Positions 1-7,584 of a stretch of 64,000 nucleotides of DNA are shown one piece after another. A model generated the notes under the pieces. That model saw only the letters and a program-made list of their open reading frames with translations. It ran no database searches and was not told where the DNA came from. The position numbers were made by a program, and so were the translations under genes. This stretch comes from a virus. Position 1 is the first letter of the stretch. The number at the start of each line of letters is the position of its first letter. The stretch spans positions 21,792 to 85,791 of IMG/VR virus record IMGVR_UViG_3300043419_002186; one strand, given 5' to 3'.

Positions 1-450
1 CAGCAGGGACAGGCGACGTTCGTCATTCCCTCGAACCAGCGTCTGCTGATTCGCCAGTTCCTGCCCATCATCACGCCCGTGGGCGTCGATGGCATCAGCG
101 GCATGAGCAGCTCGCTCGATGCGACGAGCGGCGTGTTCAACGTCGGCGTCCCTGCGGTGGGCGACGTGCTCGCGGGCGGCACCGTGCTCGACCGCGTCCT
201 CGGCAAGGCGCAGAACTGCCGCGTCTCCGTGTCGATGATCTCGTCCACGTTCCAGCTCTTCCCCCAGTACCAGTTCTCGCTGGGTGACCTCATCTCCACG
301 AACTCGCCTGACACGCAGCTCGCGGACATGCCGGGAATCATCCCGCAGGGAACCACCATCGAGATGCTCGCTTCGCTGCAGGACGCGGGCGCTGCTGGCG
401 CGACGACGCAGTACGGCATCGCCATCGTCGGAACCTACATCGCGGTCTAA
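1..450 (+). CDS. Putative virion structural protein, 5'-truncated by the window edge
   Basis: The reading frame is open from the first base, so these 150 residues are the C-terminal part of a longer protein. It is rich in small and hydrophobic residues with alternating polar stretches and no charged tail, which suggests a beta-rich coat or decoration protein; I recognise no family. It is followed 24 bp later by another structural-type gene and heads a plus-strand run continuing to 10.35 kb, in which an endolysin lies. The structural role is inferred from context only. An internal ATG at 79 is a possible start, but the frame upstream of it continues to be coding-like. Confidence 0.7.
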   Translation, partial: QQGQATFVIPSNQRLLIRQFLPIITPVGVDGISGMSSSLDATSGVFNVGVPAVGDVLAGGTVLDRVLGKAQNCRVSVSMISSTFQLFPQYQFSLGDLISTNSPDTQLADMPGIIPQGTTIEMLASLQDAGAAGATTQYGIAIVGTYIAV

Positions 451-474
451 GCCGCAGCGAACAGGAGCTTCACC

Positions 475-1098
475 GTGGCTATCCTCACTCCCGCACCCCG
501 GAACTTCCAGCAGCGCATCCGCTCGGAGCTGACCGAGGGGCTCGAACTCAGCTACTACGACATCATCCCGTCCATCCTGCACCTGCGCGTGACGCTGGAA
601 GGGACGGGTGCTCGCCCCAACGTCCAAAACCCCGGTAGCGCGAGTGACATCTACCGCGTCGCTGGCGACTACAACTTCCTCATCAGCGAGATTCACGCTC
701 ACGTCGCGATGAACCAGCTCTCGCAGGAGAGCACGGTCGGCGCGACGGGTCTGAACTCGCTCGTTGGCGTGCGCAACCGCACCGCGGTGAAGGCGATGAA
801 CGCGAAGGCGTTCCTCGTCAACCCCGACCGCAACGACCTGCGCTTCGTCGAGACGGACATTCAGAACAGCTCGAACCAGTTCGGTGGCTCGGTGATTTCG
901 CCCCTCTCGCTCGGCTCGCTGATGCCCGAGTGCGGCGGCATGCCGATTCGCATGATCGACAAGGGCTACGTGATGCCCCTCATCGTTCCTGCGAACGAGC
1001 GCATCAAGATGAGCGTCATCCTCCTCGACCCCAACGCGACCCTCGGGCAGACGGAGTATGGTCTGACCTGCGTCGGCGCACTGGTTCGCGCCCGCTAA
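475..1098 (+). CDS. Putative virion structural protein
   Basis: A 207-residue protein beginning at GTG 475, with AGGAG seven bases upstream. It has no signal peptide or membrane segment. The composition (Asn, Ser, Gly, Val and aromatic residues spread evenly) and the C-terminal stretch ending in 'CVGALVRAR' look like a globular beta-rich capsid-type protein. It resembles the preceding gene product in style, both ending in a short hydrophobic strand, but I cannot claim homology. It sits in the late plus-strand operon. Confidence 0.65.
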   Translation: MAILTPAPRNFQQRIRSELTEGLELSYYDIIPSILHLRVTLEGTGARPNVQNPGSASDIYRVAGDYNFLISEIHAHVAMNQLSQESTVGATGLNSLVGVRNRTAVKAMNAKAFLVNPDRNDLRFVETDIQNSSNQFGGSVISPLSLGSLMPECGGMPIRMIDKGYVMPLIVPANERIKMSVILLDPNATLGQTEYGLTCVGALVRAR

Positions 1099-1113
1099 AC
1101 AGGGGTCCTCCGC

Positions 1114-2271
1114 ATGTCTTCGTACTCCTTCGGTGACGGAATCCTTCCTCCCATCAAGCGCAAGCCCGCTTCGACGCCTCCTGCGTCGGAGATGGCGCAG
1201 TCGTCCATTGCGCCCGCTCCTCTCGCGGGTCCGATGGATAGCCAGCACGTCGCTGTCCTTGAGGGCGTGGACCATGAGCAGCAGCTCGGGACCGTCATCA
1301 ACCTCGCGCAGAAGCGGGAGCAGAAGACGGCACCGAAGAGCGCCCGAATCGATTCGGCGTTCAAGGAAGTGAAGGCTTCGCTCCCCCGCATGCCCTCCAC
1401 CTTTCAGGTGACCGGCGGCGCGGGAGGAGCCAAGCCGAGCAGCTCGGGAGGAGTGAAACAGCTTTACGCGGAGTCGCAGACGGGAGGAGGCGCTCCTCCC
1501 TGCATGACGGTCTGCGACCTCGTTTACATCATCGAGGCCGCGAAGCGCAGTCGCGCGGTGACGGTGAACTTCCCCTCCACCTCGAAGCTCGGTGTGGCGC
1601 GGGCGCAGACGCAGCTCGCTTGCGTTCCTCGCACGCTGAACGCGGACCAAGCGAAGGCCTTCGCCCCTCGGGCGCAGCAGATGCTCGATGCCATGCGCCC
1701 CTCGGGTCAGGACGTGGCCGAGTGCGTGGCTCGTTACTGCCGCGAGCACGGATGCCCCACGGACGGCGTGAAGGTCGCGACCATCGAGCAGGTCTGCCAG
1801 CTCGTCTTCGCCATCAAGGCGGCGCAGTACGGCCGTTCCTTCAGCATGAGCGTGAACGGCTCGAACGCCACGCTCTCCGCGGAGCAGATGAGGGAGCAGG
1901 GCCCCCGCATCGCCGCCACGCTCAAGGCGATGCTCGACAAGGGGCTCACGACTTCGGACGTGATCGCCGCGTGCGAGAAGAAGTACTGCGAGCAGTACGG
2001 CTGCGCTCCTTCTGCGACGACGACGACGACGGGCGGGGGAACGGGCGCGGGTGCCGGTGCTTCCTGCCCCGAAGGCACGCACTTCGACATGGCGAGCGCC
2101 GAGTGCGTTCCCAACGATGTGCCCGTCGCCAAGGTGGACACGGGGAAGAAGGGGTTCGGCTGGCTCGCGGCTGCTGGTGTCGCCGCGGTCATCGCGAAGA
2201 AGGTTCTGTTCGTGTCCGCGCTCGCTGGAGCGCCCAAGCTGGTCGAACTCGAAGACGAAGACGAGGAGTGA
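1114..2271 (+). CDS. Cysteine-containing protein with an internal tandem repeat and a C-terminal membrane helix
   Basis: 385 residues. Two imperfect copies of an approximately 90-residue unit lie at about 129-220 and 222-300. Each has a 'VC-[DQ]-LV' helix, a 'LxAxQ...APR/GPR' segment and a closing 'CxxxYCxxxGC' or 'CxxKYCxQYGC' motif, so cysteines are conserved between copies and probably form disulfides or bind metal. A Thr/Gly linker, a short Cys-pair segment and one membrane helix (about 345-365) precede an acidic tail ending in DEDEE. The product is probably a virion or membrane-associated protein; I know no family for it. Confidence 0.7.
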   Translation: MSSYSFGDGILPPIKRKPASTPPASEMAQSSIAPAPLAGPMDSQHVAVLEGVDHEQQLGTVINLAQKREQKTAPKSARIDSAFKEVKASLPRMPSTFQVTGGAGGAKPSSSGGVKQLYAESQTGGGAPPCMTVCDLVYIIEAAKRSRAVTVNFPSTSKLGVARAQTQLACVPRTLNADQAKAFAPRAQQMLDAMRPSGQDVAECVARYCREHGCPTDGVKVATIEQVCQLVFAIKAAQYGRSFSMSVNGSNATLSAEQMREQGPRIAATLKAMLDKGLTTSDVIAACEKKYCEQYGCAPSATTTTTGGGTGAGAGASCPEGTHFDMASAECVPNDVPVAKVDTGKKGFGWLAAAGVAAVIAKKVLFVSALAGAPKLVELEDEDEE

Positions 2272-2274
2272 AAG

Positions 2275-3255
2275 ATGCGCGCCCCCAAGTACCCGCTCAT
2301 GCCCGCCACGCTGCAGGGCCTCGCTGGACGCCCCATCACGGGAACCACCATCGCTGACGTGGTGCGCGCTCAGAAGGACGCGCTGCTCTACTCGGACAGC
2401 CGCGTGCCTCTGACGGGGCAGTACTACGACAAGTTCCGTGCGACGCAGCAGGTGCGTACCCGCGCTCCCGCGGAGTTCACGAACGCGCAGGTGCGCGGCA
2501 TCAACAACAAGGCGGGTGGCGTGAAGAGCTTCGCCGCCGCGACCTACAGCTACCCGTCGGGGCAGATGGTCATCGGCGCCGCCCTCGCGGGCATGGACGT
2601 GTCCACGCAGACGAGACTTGCGCGCTCGCGTCTCGCGGGCCTCGGTGCTGCCACGTTCGATGATTCCAACATCGACACCTCGCGCATCTCCGCTGGTGTC
2701 CTTGGCTTCGGCGCCGATGAGGAAGATGGCGCCGTCTGTGGCAAGGACTCGGGCAAGGGCGGCTGCGTGCAGGTGAAGGTCAACCGCGTCCGCAAGGCGC
2801 TCGCCGCGGCCGGGAAGGACCCGAACAACGACGCCGCGGTCCTCTACTTCGGCGCGATGCGCTGGGGCACCATCGACTCGCTCACGAAGGCCGTGCAGCA
2901 GTACTGGGACCTCTTCCTCAAGGGAGAGCGGGCCCCGGACAGCAACTACGCAGACCTTCTCGGAGAGGCGAAGAAGATCGCGGAGAAGGCCGACAAGGTC
3001 ATAAGCGACCCGACCGTGCAGAAGGGCATCTCGACCGTCTCTCAGTACACGGGCAGCGGCGTCAGCCCGATGGGCACCTATCGCCCGCTCCCCGGTGCTC
3101 GCTCCATCAGCACCACCGCGGCGCAGGTCTCCGAATCGGTTCGTCGCGCGGCGCTGCCCCCTGAACGAAGCAGTGGCATGGGCATCGGCACCGTCGCCAT
3201 CGGAGCCGCTGTCCTCGTCGGTGGCTTCTTCGCCTACAAGGCCTTCGCGAAGTAG
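2275..3255 (+). CDS. Putative virion protein with a C-terminal membrane helix
   Basis: 326 residues, starting four bases after the previous stop. The body is mixed alpha/beta without recognisable motifs. It holds a 'CGKDSGKGGC' segment, an amphipathic region at about 215-260 and one C-terminal transmembrane helix ending in 'FAYKAFAK'. This layout of a soluble domain with a tail anchor recurs in neighbouring genes and suggests proteins held in a viral or host membrane. The function is unknown. A one-mismatch copy of the window-wide palindrome lies at 3132. Confidence 0.7.
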   Translation: MRAPKYPLMPATLQGLAGRPITGTTIADVVRAQKDALLYSDSRVPLTGQYYDKFRATQQVRTRAPAEFTNAQVRGINNKAGGVKSFAAATYSYPSGQMVIGAALAGMDVSTQTRLARSRLAGLGAATFDDSNIDTSRISAGVLGFGADEEDGAVCGKDSGKGGCVQVKVNRVRKALAAAGKDPNNDAAVLYFGAMRWGTIDSLTKAVQQYWDLFLKGERAPDSNYADLLGEAKKIAEKADKVISDPTVQKGISTVSQYTGSGVSPMGTYRPLPGARSISTTAAQVSESVRRAALPPERSSGMGIGTVAIGAAVLVGGFFAYKAFAK

Positions 3256-3264
3256 GAGCCCCAA

Positions 3265-4902
3265 GTGCAGATGATGCCGCGACAGCTCGCGGGCCTTGGC
3301 GCAGGTCCCAAGGACGCGCTCAAGCCCGAAGAGCTGCCCAGCGGCATCCTCTTCATCTACCCGCGCTACGTGCTCAAGGTGCTCGGGGACCTCCTCGATG
3401 CACCTGAGTCGCTGGCGCAGATTCAGGCGTGGTCCTACGACCCGCCCGAATGGGTGAAGAAGAAGAACAAGCTCGGTCAGGATTCGTACCGTCTCGCGGC
3501 TTTCCTTCGCACGCGTCTGAACTTCCGAATCCCGAAGAACTGGTTCGACAGTCAAATCGATTCGGACGCTTCGCTCGTCATCGAGGGGAAGCGCAAGTAC
3601 TCGGATGTCTCGACCGAGACGCTGGCCGAGTGGGCGACGAACCCGCCGCCTTGGAGGCCTTGGAACCGCGACAGGGACATCACGGCCGTCGTGATGCCCG
3701 CGATTCTGTGGGCGCAGCGCATCGTCTCCGCTCGCGCTGGCTTCGACATCCCGTTCTTCGTGGACAGCTCCATCGAGGAAATCTCCGACGACTTGGTCCG
3801 TGCAAACGACAAGGACCTTCTCGACTGGGTCGAAGCTCTCTGCAACATGCTCACAAGCTGGGGCATCAGCTCAGCGAATGCAGCGGGCAAAGAGGTTACG
3901 AAGCAGGTCGTCGAGAAGACAGCGACTCAGACGGCGAAAGATGCGGCCCCCGGTCTTTGGGAACAGGCGAAGAAGAAGGCACTTGAAGAGGGGACGAAGG
4001 AAGCCAAGCGCGCCGGAACGGCGCTCATCCGCAAGGGCATCTCCGAGACGGGCGACCTGCTCACGCCCGATGGGGCATCGACCTTCGCGAAGGAGGGTAT
4101 TCAGTCCGCTGAAGCAGGTGTCACTTCTGCAGCGCTCGCCTTTGCCTTCGCCTCGACGCCCATCGGATGGGTCTCTCTCGCTGCCATTGCCGCGGCTCCC
4201 GTCCTCTGCTGGGGAGCGAAGAGCTACGCCCTCAAGCTCATCAAGGACAACCTGCGAGACTGGCATCCCGACTTCGTCCCCACGTTCATCGGCAGCGTGT
4301 ACCAGAAGCGCTTCGGCATCGTCCCCGGCGCGGATGTCATCTCGAACCTCGACCAGCGCTACTCGGCTCTCATCAGCGCGAACAGCATCGCGAAGGCCGT
4401 CGCCTCTCCCGAGAACGACCCCGCGGTCCTCGCCGCGGTGACGAAGCGGCAGAACGAGATTCAGGCCACCATCACGAAGTCGCTCGACTACTTCGGATGC
4501 AAGACGCCGAACCCTGACCGGGTGGCCGCGTTCGCAGACCGCGCCTTCAACAACTTTTGGTCTCCCGAAGAAATCAACCGGCGCGTCTACAACGAGAAGG
4601 CGTGGCTCTGCAGCGCCAGCTCCATCAAGGAGCTGCGCACCATCGTCATGCGGCCTGCCATCTCCTCTGCCGCTGCCCGCATCACGAAGGCCGTTGCGGC
4701 GATGCGCAACAGCATCAAGCCCCCCATCGCTCCCGTGACCCCCTCGGGCAAGCCCCCCGTAGGCCCTGTGCCTCCCGCAGGGCCCGCGAAGGGCGGCATC
4801 GGGCCCGCGCTCGCTCTCGCCACTGGCGGCTTCTTCGTCGGCGGCCCTCCCGGTGCTGGCATCGGATTCGTGCTCGGCCTCATGGCCGGAAAGAAGAAGT
4901 GA
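3265..4902 (+). CDS. Large membrane-associated virion protein, unknown family
   Basis: 545 residues from GTG 3265; AGGAG lies six bases upstream, and ATG 3271 is an alternative. The N-terminal 200 residues form a Trp- and Pro-rich soluble domain. An Ala/Lys helical linker follows, then a hydrophobic segment at about 287-325, a second soluble domain, a Pro/Gly-rich linker and a Gly/Ala-rich hydrophobic C-terminus ending in 'GKKK'. Its stop overlaps the start of the endolysin gene (TGATG), so the two are probably translated together. A role in the virion membrane or in genome delivery is inferred, not shown. Confidence 0.7.
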   Translation: MQMMPRQLAGLGAGPKDALKPEELPSGILFIYPRYVLKVLGDLLDAPESLAQIQAWSYDPPEWVKKKNKLGQDSYRLAAFLRTRLNFRIPKNWFDSQIDSDASLVIEGKRKYSDVSTETLAEWATNPPPWRPWNRDRDITAVVMPAILWAQRIVSARAGFDIPFFVDSSIEEISDDLVRANDKDLLDWVEALCNMLTSWGISSANAAGKEVTKQVVEKTATQTAKDAAPGLWEQAKKKALEEGTKEAKRAGTALIRKGISETGDLLTPDGASTFAKEGIQSAEAGVTSAALAFAFASTPIGWVSLAAIAAAPVLCWGAKSYALKLIKDNLRDWHPDFVPTFIGSVYQKRFGIVPGADVISNLDQRYSALISANSIAKAVASPENDPAVLAAVTKRQNEIQATITKSLDYFGCKTPNPDRVAAFADRAFNNFWSPEEINRRVYNEKAWLCSASSIKELRTIVMRPAISSAAARITKAVAAMRNSIKPPIAPVTPSGKPPVGPVPPAGPAKGGIGPALALATGGFFVGGPPGAGIGFVLGLMAGKKK

Positions 4903-5702
4903 TGGGACCGAATCGATTCGCACTTGGATGCTGGGACAAGGACGACGCGCTCGGCTGCACTCCCGAGATGCCGCCACCCGTGCTCGGCAACGCGTTCACC
5001 GACAAGCTCAAGTCCATTCCTCCGAAGGGCTGGCTCGCCATCGGCGGCGCGGCGCTGCTCATCCTGCTCATCGCGAAGCGCAGGACCGTGGCCACTGCCG
5101 CTCAGAGCGTCGCTGAGCGTGCCAAGGAAGCTGCGCAGAGCCTCGTCGGTGCGTTCCTCACCCTCAACGCCATCCGCAAGGCGATGCCGAACGTGAGCCT
5201 CGCCAAGGCGACTTCGCTGCTGCCCGACCTGACGCTCGCGCTGGACGAGGCGAACATCAACACCCCGAAGCGCGTCGCCGCGTTCCTCGCGCAGGTGGGA
5301 CACGAATCAGGCGACTTCCGATACATGGAGGAGCTGGCGAGCGGCGCTGCCTACGAGGGACGCAAGGACCTCGGGAACACGCAGCCCGGGGACGGCAAGC
5401 GTTTCAAGGGCCGTGGTCCCATCCAGCTCACGGGGCGCTCGAACTATCGCGCCTTCACGAACGCCATCGGCAAGAAGTACGGCGTGGACTTCGAGAAGAA
5501 CCCGGAGCTGGTCGCGGACCCCCGCTGGGGCTTCAAGGCGGCGTCGTGGTTCTGGAACTCGAAGAACCTCAACAGCTACGCGGACAGGGGTGACTTCAAC
5601 TCCATCACCTACCGCATCAACGGCGGCTACAACGGGAAGGCCGACCGAGACAAGCGTTATGCTATCGCCTCCGCGGCACTGATGCCGGTGGGCAACGCGT
5701 AA
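4902..5702 (+). CDS. GH19 chitinase-like endolysin with an N-terminal membrane anchor
   Basis: 266 residues. Residues about 45-55 are a hydrophobic 'GGAALLILLIA' helix. The catalytic part (about 95-262) shows the glycoside hydrolase family 19 pattern: 'AQVGHESGDFRYMEE' with the likely acid/base glutamate, then 'FKGRGPIQLTGRSNY' and 'INGGYNG'. In phages this fold cleaves peptidoglycan glycan strands. Start 4902 overlaps the previous stop. The membrane anchor and the position among structural genes suggest either a virion-associated lysin used during entry or a signal-anchor-release endolysin. A palindrome copy (4909) lies in the first codons and encodes 'NRF'. Confidence 0.9.
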   Translation: MGPNRFALGCWDKDDALGCTPEMPPPVLGNAFTDKLKSIPPKGWLAIGGAALLILLIAKRRTVATAAQSVAERAKEAAQSLVGAFLTLNAIRKAMPNVSLAKATSLLPDLTLALDEANINTPKRVAAFLAQVGHESGDFRYMEELASGAAYEGRKDLGNTQPGDGKRFKGRGPIQLTGRSNYRAFTNAIGKKYGVDFEKNPELVADPRWGFKAASWFWNSKNLNSYADRGDFNSITYRINGGYNGKADRDKRYAIASAALMPVGNA

Positions 5703-5714
5703 CAGGGGAAGAGC

Positions 5715-5921
5715 ATGGCAGCACAGGGGCAACCGAAGGTCCTCCAGACGATGAAGTTCAAGACGTCGCAGGAGGCGCAACAGAAGCTGATGCAGCTCGG
5801 CGCACGGTTCCGCATGAGGGACACCGCCACGGGGGGGCTGCTCTACAAGACACCTGCAGGAGTGGTCCTGCGAGTTCGCCAACCTGACGCAGTCGAGGTA
5901 CTATCGAACTGCGTCTGCTGA
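5715..5921 (+). CDS. Small hypothetical protein
   Basis: 68 residues, ATG 5715 with GGGGAAGAG upstream. The body is basic and mixed; the C-terminus 'LSNCVC' places two cysteines at the end. There is no signal peptide. It lies between the endolysin and a repeat protein in the late operon. I do not recognise it. Confidence 0.6.
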   Translation: MAAQGQPKVLQTMKFKTSQEAQQKLMQLGARFRMRDTATGGLLYKTPAGVVLRVRQPDAVEVLSNCVC

Positions 5922-5935
5922 AACAGGAGTGAGTC

Positions 5936-6520
5936 ATGGCCGAAATGATTGCGATGCTGGGTGGTCTCGGAAGCTCGGGGTGCGTGGGCTGCTCGTCGGG
6001 CCGTGCGCTCTCCATCAACGGGGCCCCGATGACCCCTGAGCAGGAGATGCTGGCCGCTCGCGCGGGCACCATCAGCTCCAGCCAGTACAGCCCCCGCCTC
6101 GCGGGCGCGCCCATGACTCCCTCCATCGCCGCCTACATGGCGCGTCGTGGCGAGATGGCTTCCGCGCAGTACAACCCCAACCTCGCTGGTGCCCCCATGA
6201 GCGTCGCAGAAGAGGCCCGCGCTGCGCGGGCGAACGTCATCGTCTCACAGCAGTACAACCCGAACCTCGCGGGCGTGCCGACCACGGCGCTCTCCGTCGC
6301 GGATCAGGTGCGTGCGAAGGCCATCACCAGCGCTCCGTACTACATGAAGCGCAGCGTCAACCCGTACTCGATGCTGACGAAGGGTCAGGCCGGGACGCTG
6401 CAGGGCATGGGCGACTGGTGGTCCTCGCAGTCCACGACCATGAAGGCCGTCTACGCCACCGCGGGCATCGTTGCCGCTTGGTGGGGCGTCCCGAAGCTCG
6501 TTCGCGCGGTGCGAGGCTAG
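5936..6520 (+). CDS. Virion-type protein with tandem GAPM repeats and a C-terminal helix
   Basis: 194 residues. Four degenerate repeats of about 32 residues share the pattern '[LI]xGAPMT/S...AAR...ISSxQY[SN]PxLAG' (about 23-60, 55-95, 88-126, 120-150). Such spaced repeats suggest a fibrous or interface-forming structural protein, with the QY-NP-LAG step in each repeat. The N-terminus carries Gly and two Cys ('SSGCVGCSSG'), and a hydrophobic helix near 168-185 precedes a short basic tail. ATG 5936 follows AGGAG. Confidence 0.7.
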   Translation: MAEMIAMLGGLGSSGCVGCSSGRALSINGAPMTPEQEMLAARAGTISSSQYSPRLAGAPMTPSIAAYMARRGEMASAQYNPNLAGAPMSVAEEARAARANVIVSQQYNPNLAGVPTTALSVADQVRAKAITSAPYYMKRSVNPYSMLTKGQAGTLQGMGDWWSSQSTTMKAVYATAGIVAAWWGVPKLVRAVRG

Positions 6521-6522
6521 TC

Positions 6523-6768
6523 ATGTACCGACCCCACGACATCATCGCGAGCGGCTCGCACCGCAAGCCGATGGCCATCGAGGTCATGAGCCTCAACGGC
6601 ATGCAGCCGGGGCTCTCGCGTGCTCAGGCCGCGAGCCTCACCGCTGTCACCGTCAACGGCCTCATGGGCCTTGGCGCTGAGCCCGACGAGACGAAGCAGC
6701 CTCTGTGGCCCATCCTCGCTTTCGCCGCTGTCCTCGGCGTCGTCCTTTGGAAGAAGAACCTCTACTGA
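6523..6768 (+). CDS. Small tail-anchored membrane protein
   Basis: 81 residues starting two bases after the previous stop. It has a soluble N-terminal region with 'SLNGMQPGLSRAQAASL' and one C-terminal transmembrane helix ('WPILAFAAVLGVVLW') ending in KKNLY. It shares its C-terminal anchor design with neighbouring late genes. The family is unknown; a virion membrane protein is likely from context. Confidence 0.65.
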   Translation: MYRPHDIIASGSHRKPMAIEVMSLNGMQPGLSRAQAASLTAVTVNGLMGLGAEPDETKQPLWPILAFAAVLGVVLWKKNLY

Positions 6769-6778
6769 GGCTGCTGTC

Positions 6779-7039
6779 ATGCCGACCGCGAAGCTGATGG
6801 AGCTGCTGTCTCACCCCATCGCTCTCGACGCCTTCGACTCCCTCTCCAAGGGCTCACACCCTCAGAGCGTTCTCGCGGGCATCGCGTCGGACATGGCAGC
6901 ACTGAAGATTCGTCAGCTCCTCGGCGGCGTCGAGAAGGACGAATCGATTCGCTCGAAGAAGGATGACATCGTGGACGCGGAGTACACCGTCATCGACGTG
7001 ACCCCCGGCGTGAAGCGGCGCACCACGAAGGAGAAGTGA
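6779..7039 (+). CDS. Small hypothetical late protein
   Basis: 86 residues. The N-terminal half is helical and hydrophobic-patterned; the C-terminal half is charged, with 'DAEYTVIDV' and a basic end 'KRRTTKEK'. An exact palindrome copy at 6940 encodes 'DESIRS' inside the gene. No family is recognised. Confidence 0.6.
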   Translation: MPTAKLMELLSHPIALDAFDSLSKGSHPQSVLAGIASDMAALKIRQLLGGVEKDESIRSKKDDIVDAEYTVIDVTPGVKRRTTKEK

Positions 7040-7040
7040 C

Positions 7041-7286
7041 ATGCCCTCGAAGAAGAAGTGCAAGTTCGGCCTGAACAAGCGCACGAAGAAGTGCCTCAAG
7101 CACCCGCGCAAGAAGGCCGCTGGCACTCGCAAGAAGGCTGCTGCTCCGAAGAAGCGCCGAAGCGCGGGCACGATGGACTGGCTCACGAAGGGGCGAAAGC
7201 CCGCGCGCGTCACCCGCAGGGGTGGCATGACGATTCGGGAGTACTCTCCCGAGGACTCGATGAAGGCCATCTACGGCGAGTGGTGA
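7041..7286 (+). CDS. Small, very basic protein (possible DNA-condensing virion protein)
   Basis: 81 residues, of which about a third are Lys or Arg, concentrated in the first 50. Two cysteines (Cys7 and Cys18) lie in the basic part, and the C-terminus is less basic ('EYSPEDSMKAIYGEW'). The start lies one base after the previous stop. The composition resembles core or minor nucleoproteins of virions; that role is inference. Confidence 0.6.
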   Translation: MPSKKKCKFGLNKRTKKCLKHPRKKAAGTRKKAAAPKKRRSAGTMDWLTKGRKPARVTRRGGMTIREYSPEDSMKAIYGEW

Positions 7287-7299
7287 GAAGGGGACTCTG

Positions 7300-7584
7300 A
7301 TGACTGCGCGGCTCTACTACATCTTCATGGACGGATGCGGTGCCTGTCAGATGGCGAAGCCCGAGCTGAAGAAGTTCGAGCGCGCTCACCCCGAGGTTCA
7401 GGTCGTTCCCGTGAACCTGCTCACGGTCGGGGACAAGTGGAAGCACGACTGGAAGCCGGAAGCGACTCCCACCTACGTGCTCGAAATCCCGGGGCATGAG
7501 CGCACGCGCTACGAGGGCGCGCTCATGGCGAAGCACATCGAGCAGTTCATCCGAAAGTCGAAGCAGATGATCGGAGCCCAGTGA
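7300..7584 (+). CDS. Thioredoxin/glutaredoxin-like protein
   Basis: 94 residues with beta strand 'RLYYIFMDG', active-site CGAC (Cys13, Cys16), the helix 'KPELKKFERAHPEVQVVPVNL', a 'TPTYVLEIPG' loop holding the cis-proline expected of the fold, and a final helix. This is the minimal thioredoxin fold, a thiol-disulfide exchanger. Several neighbouring late proteins are cysteine-containing (1114, 7584), so it may help form disulfides in virion proteins or reduce host targets. There is no signal peptide, so it is probably cytoplasmic. The stop overlaps the next start (TGATG). Confidence 0.85.
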   Translation: MTARLYYIFMDGCGACQMAKPELKKFERAHPEVQVVPVNLLTVGDKWKHDWKPEATPTYVLEIPGHERTRYEGALMAKHIEQFIRKSKQMIGAQ

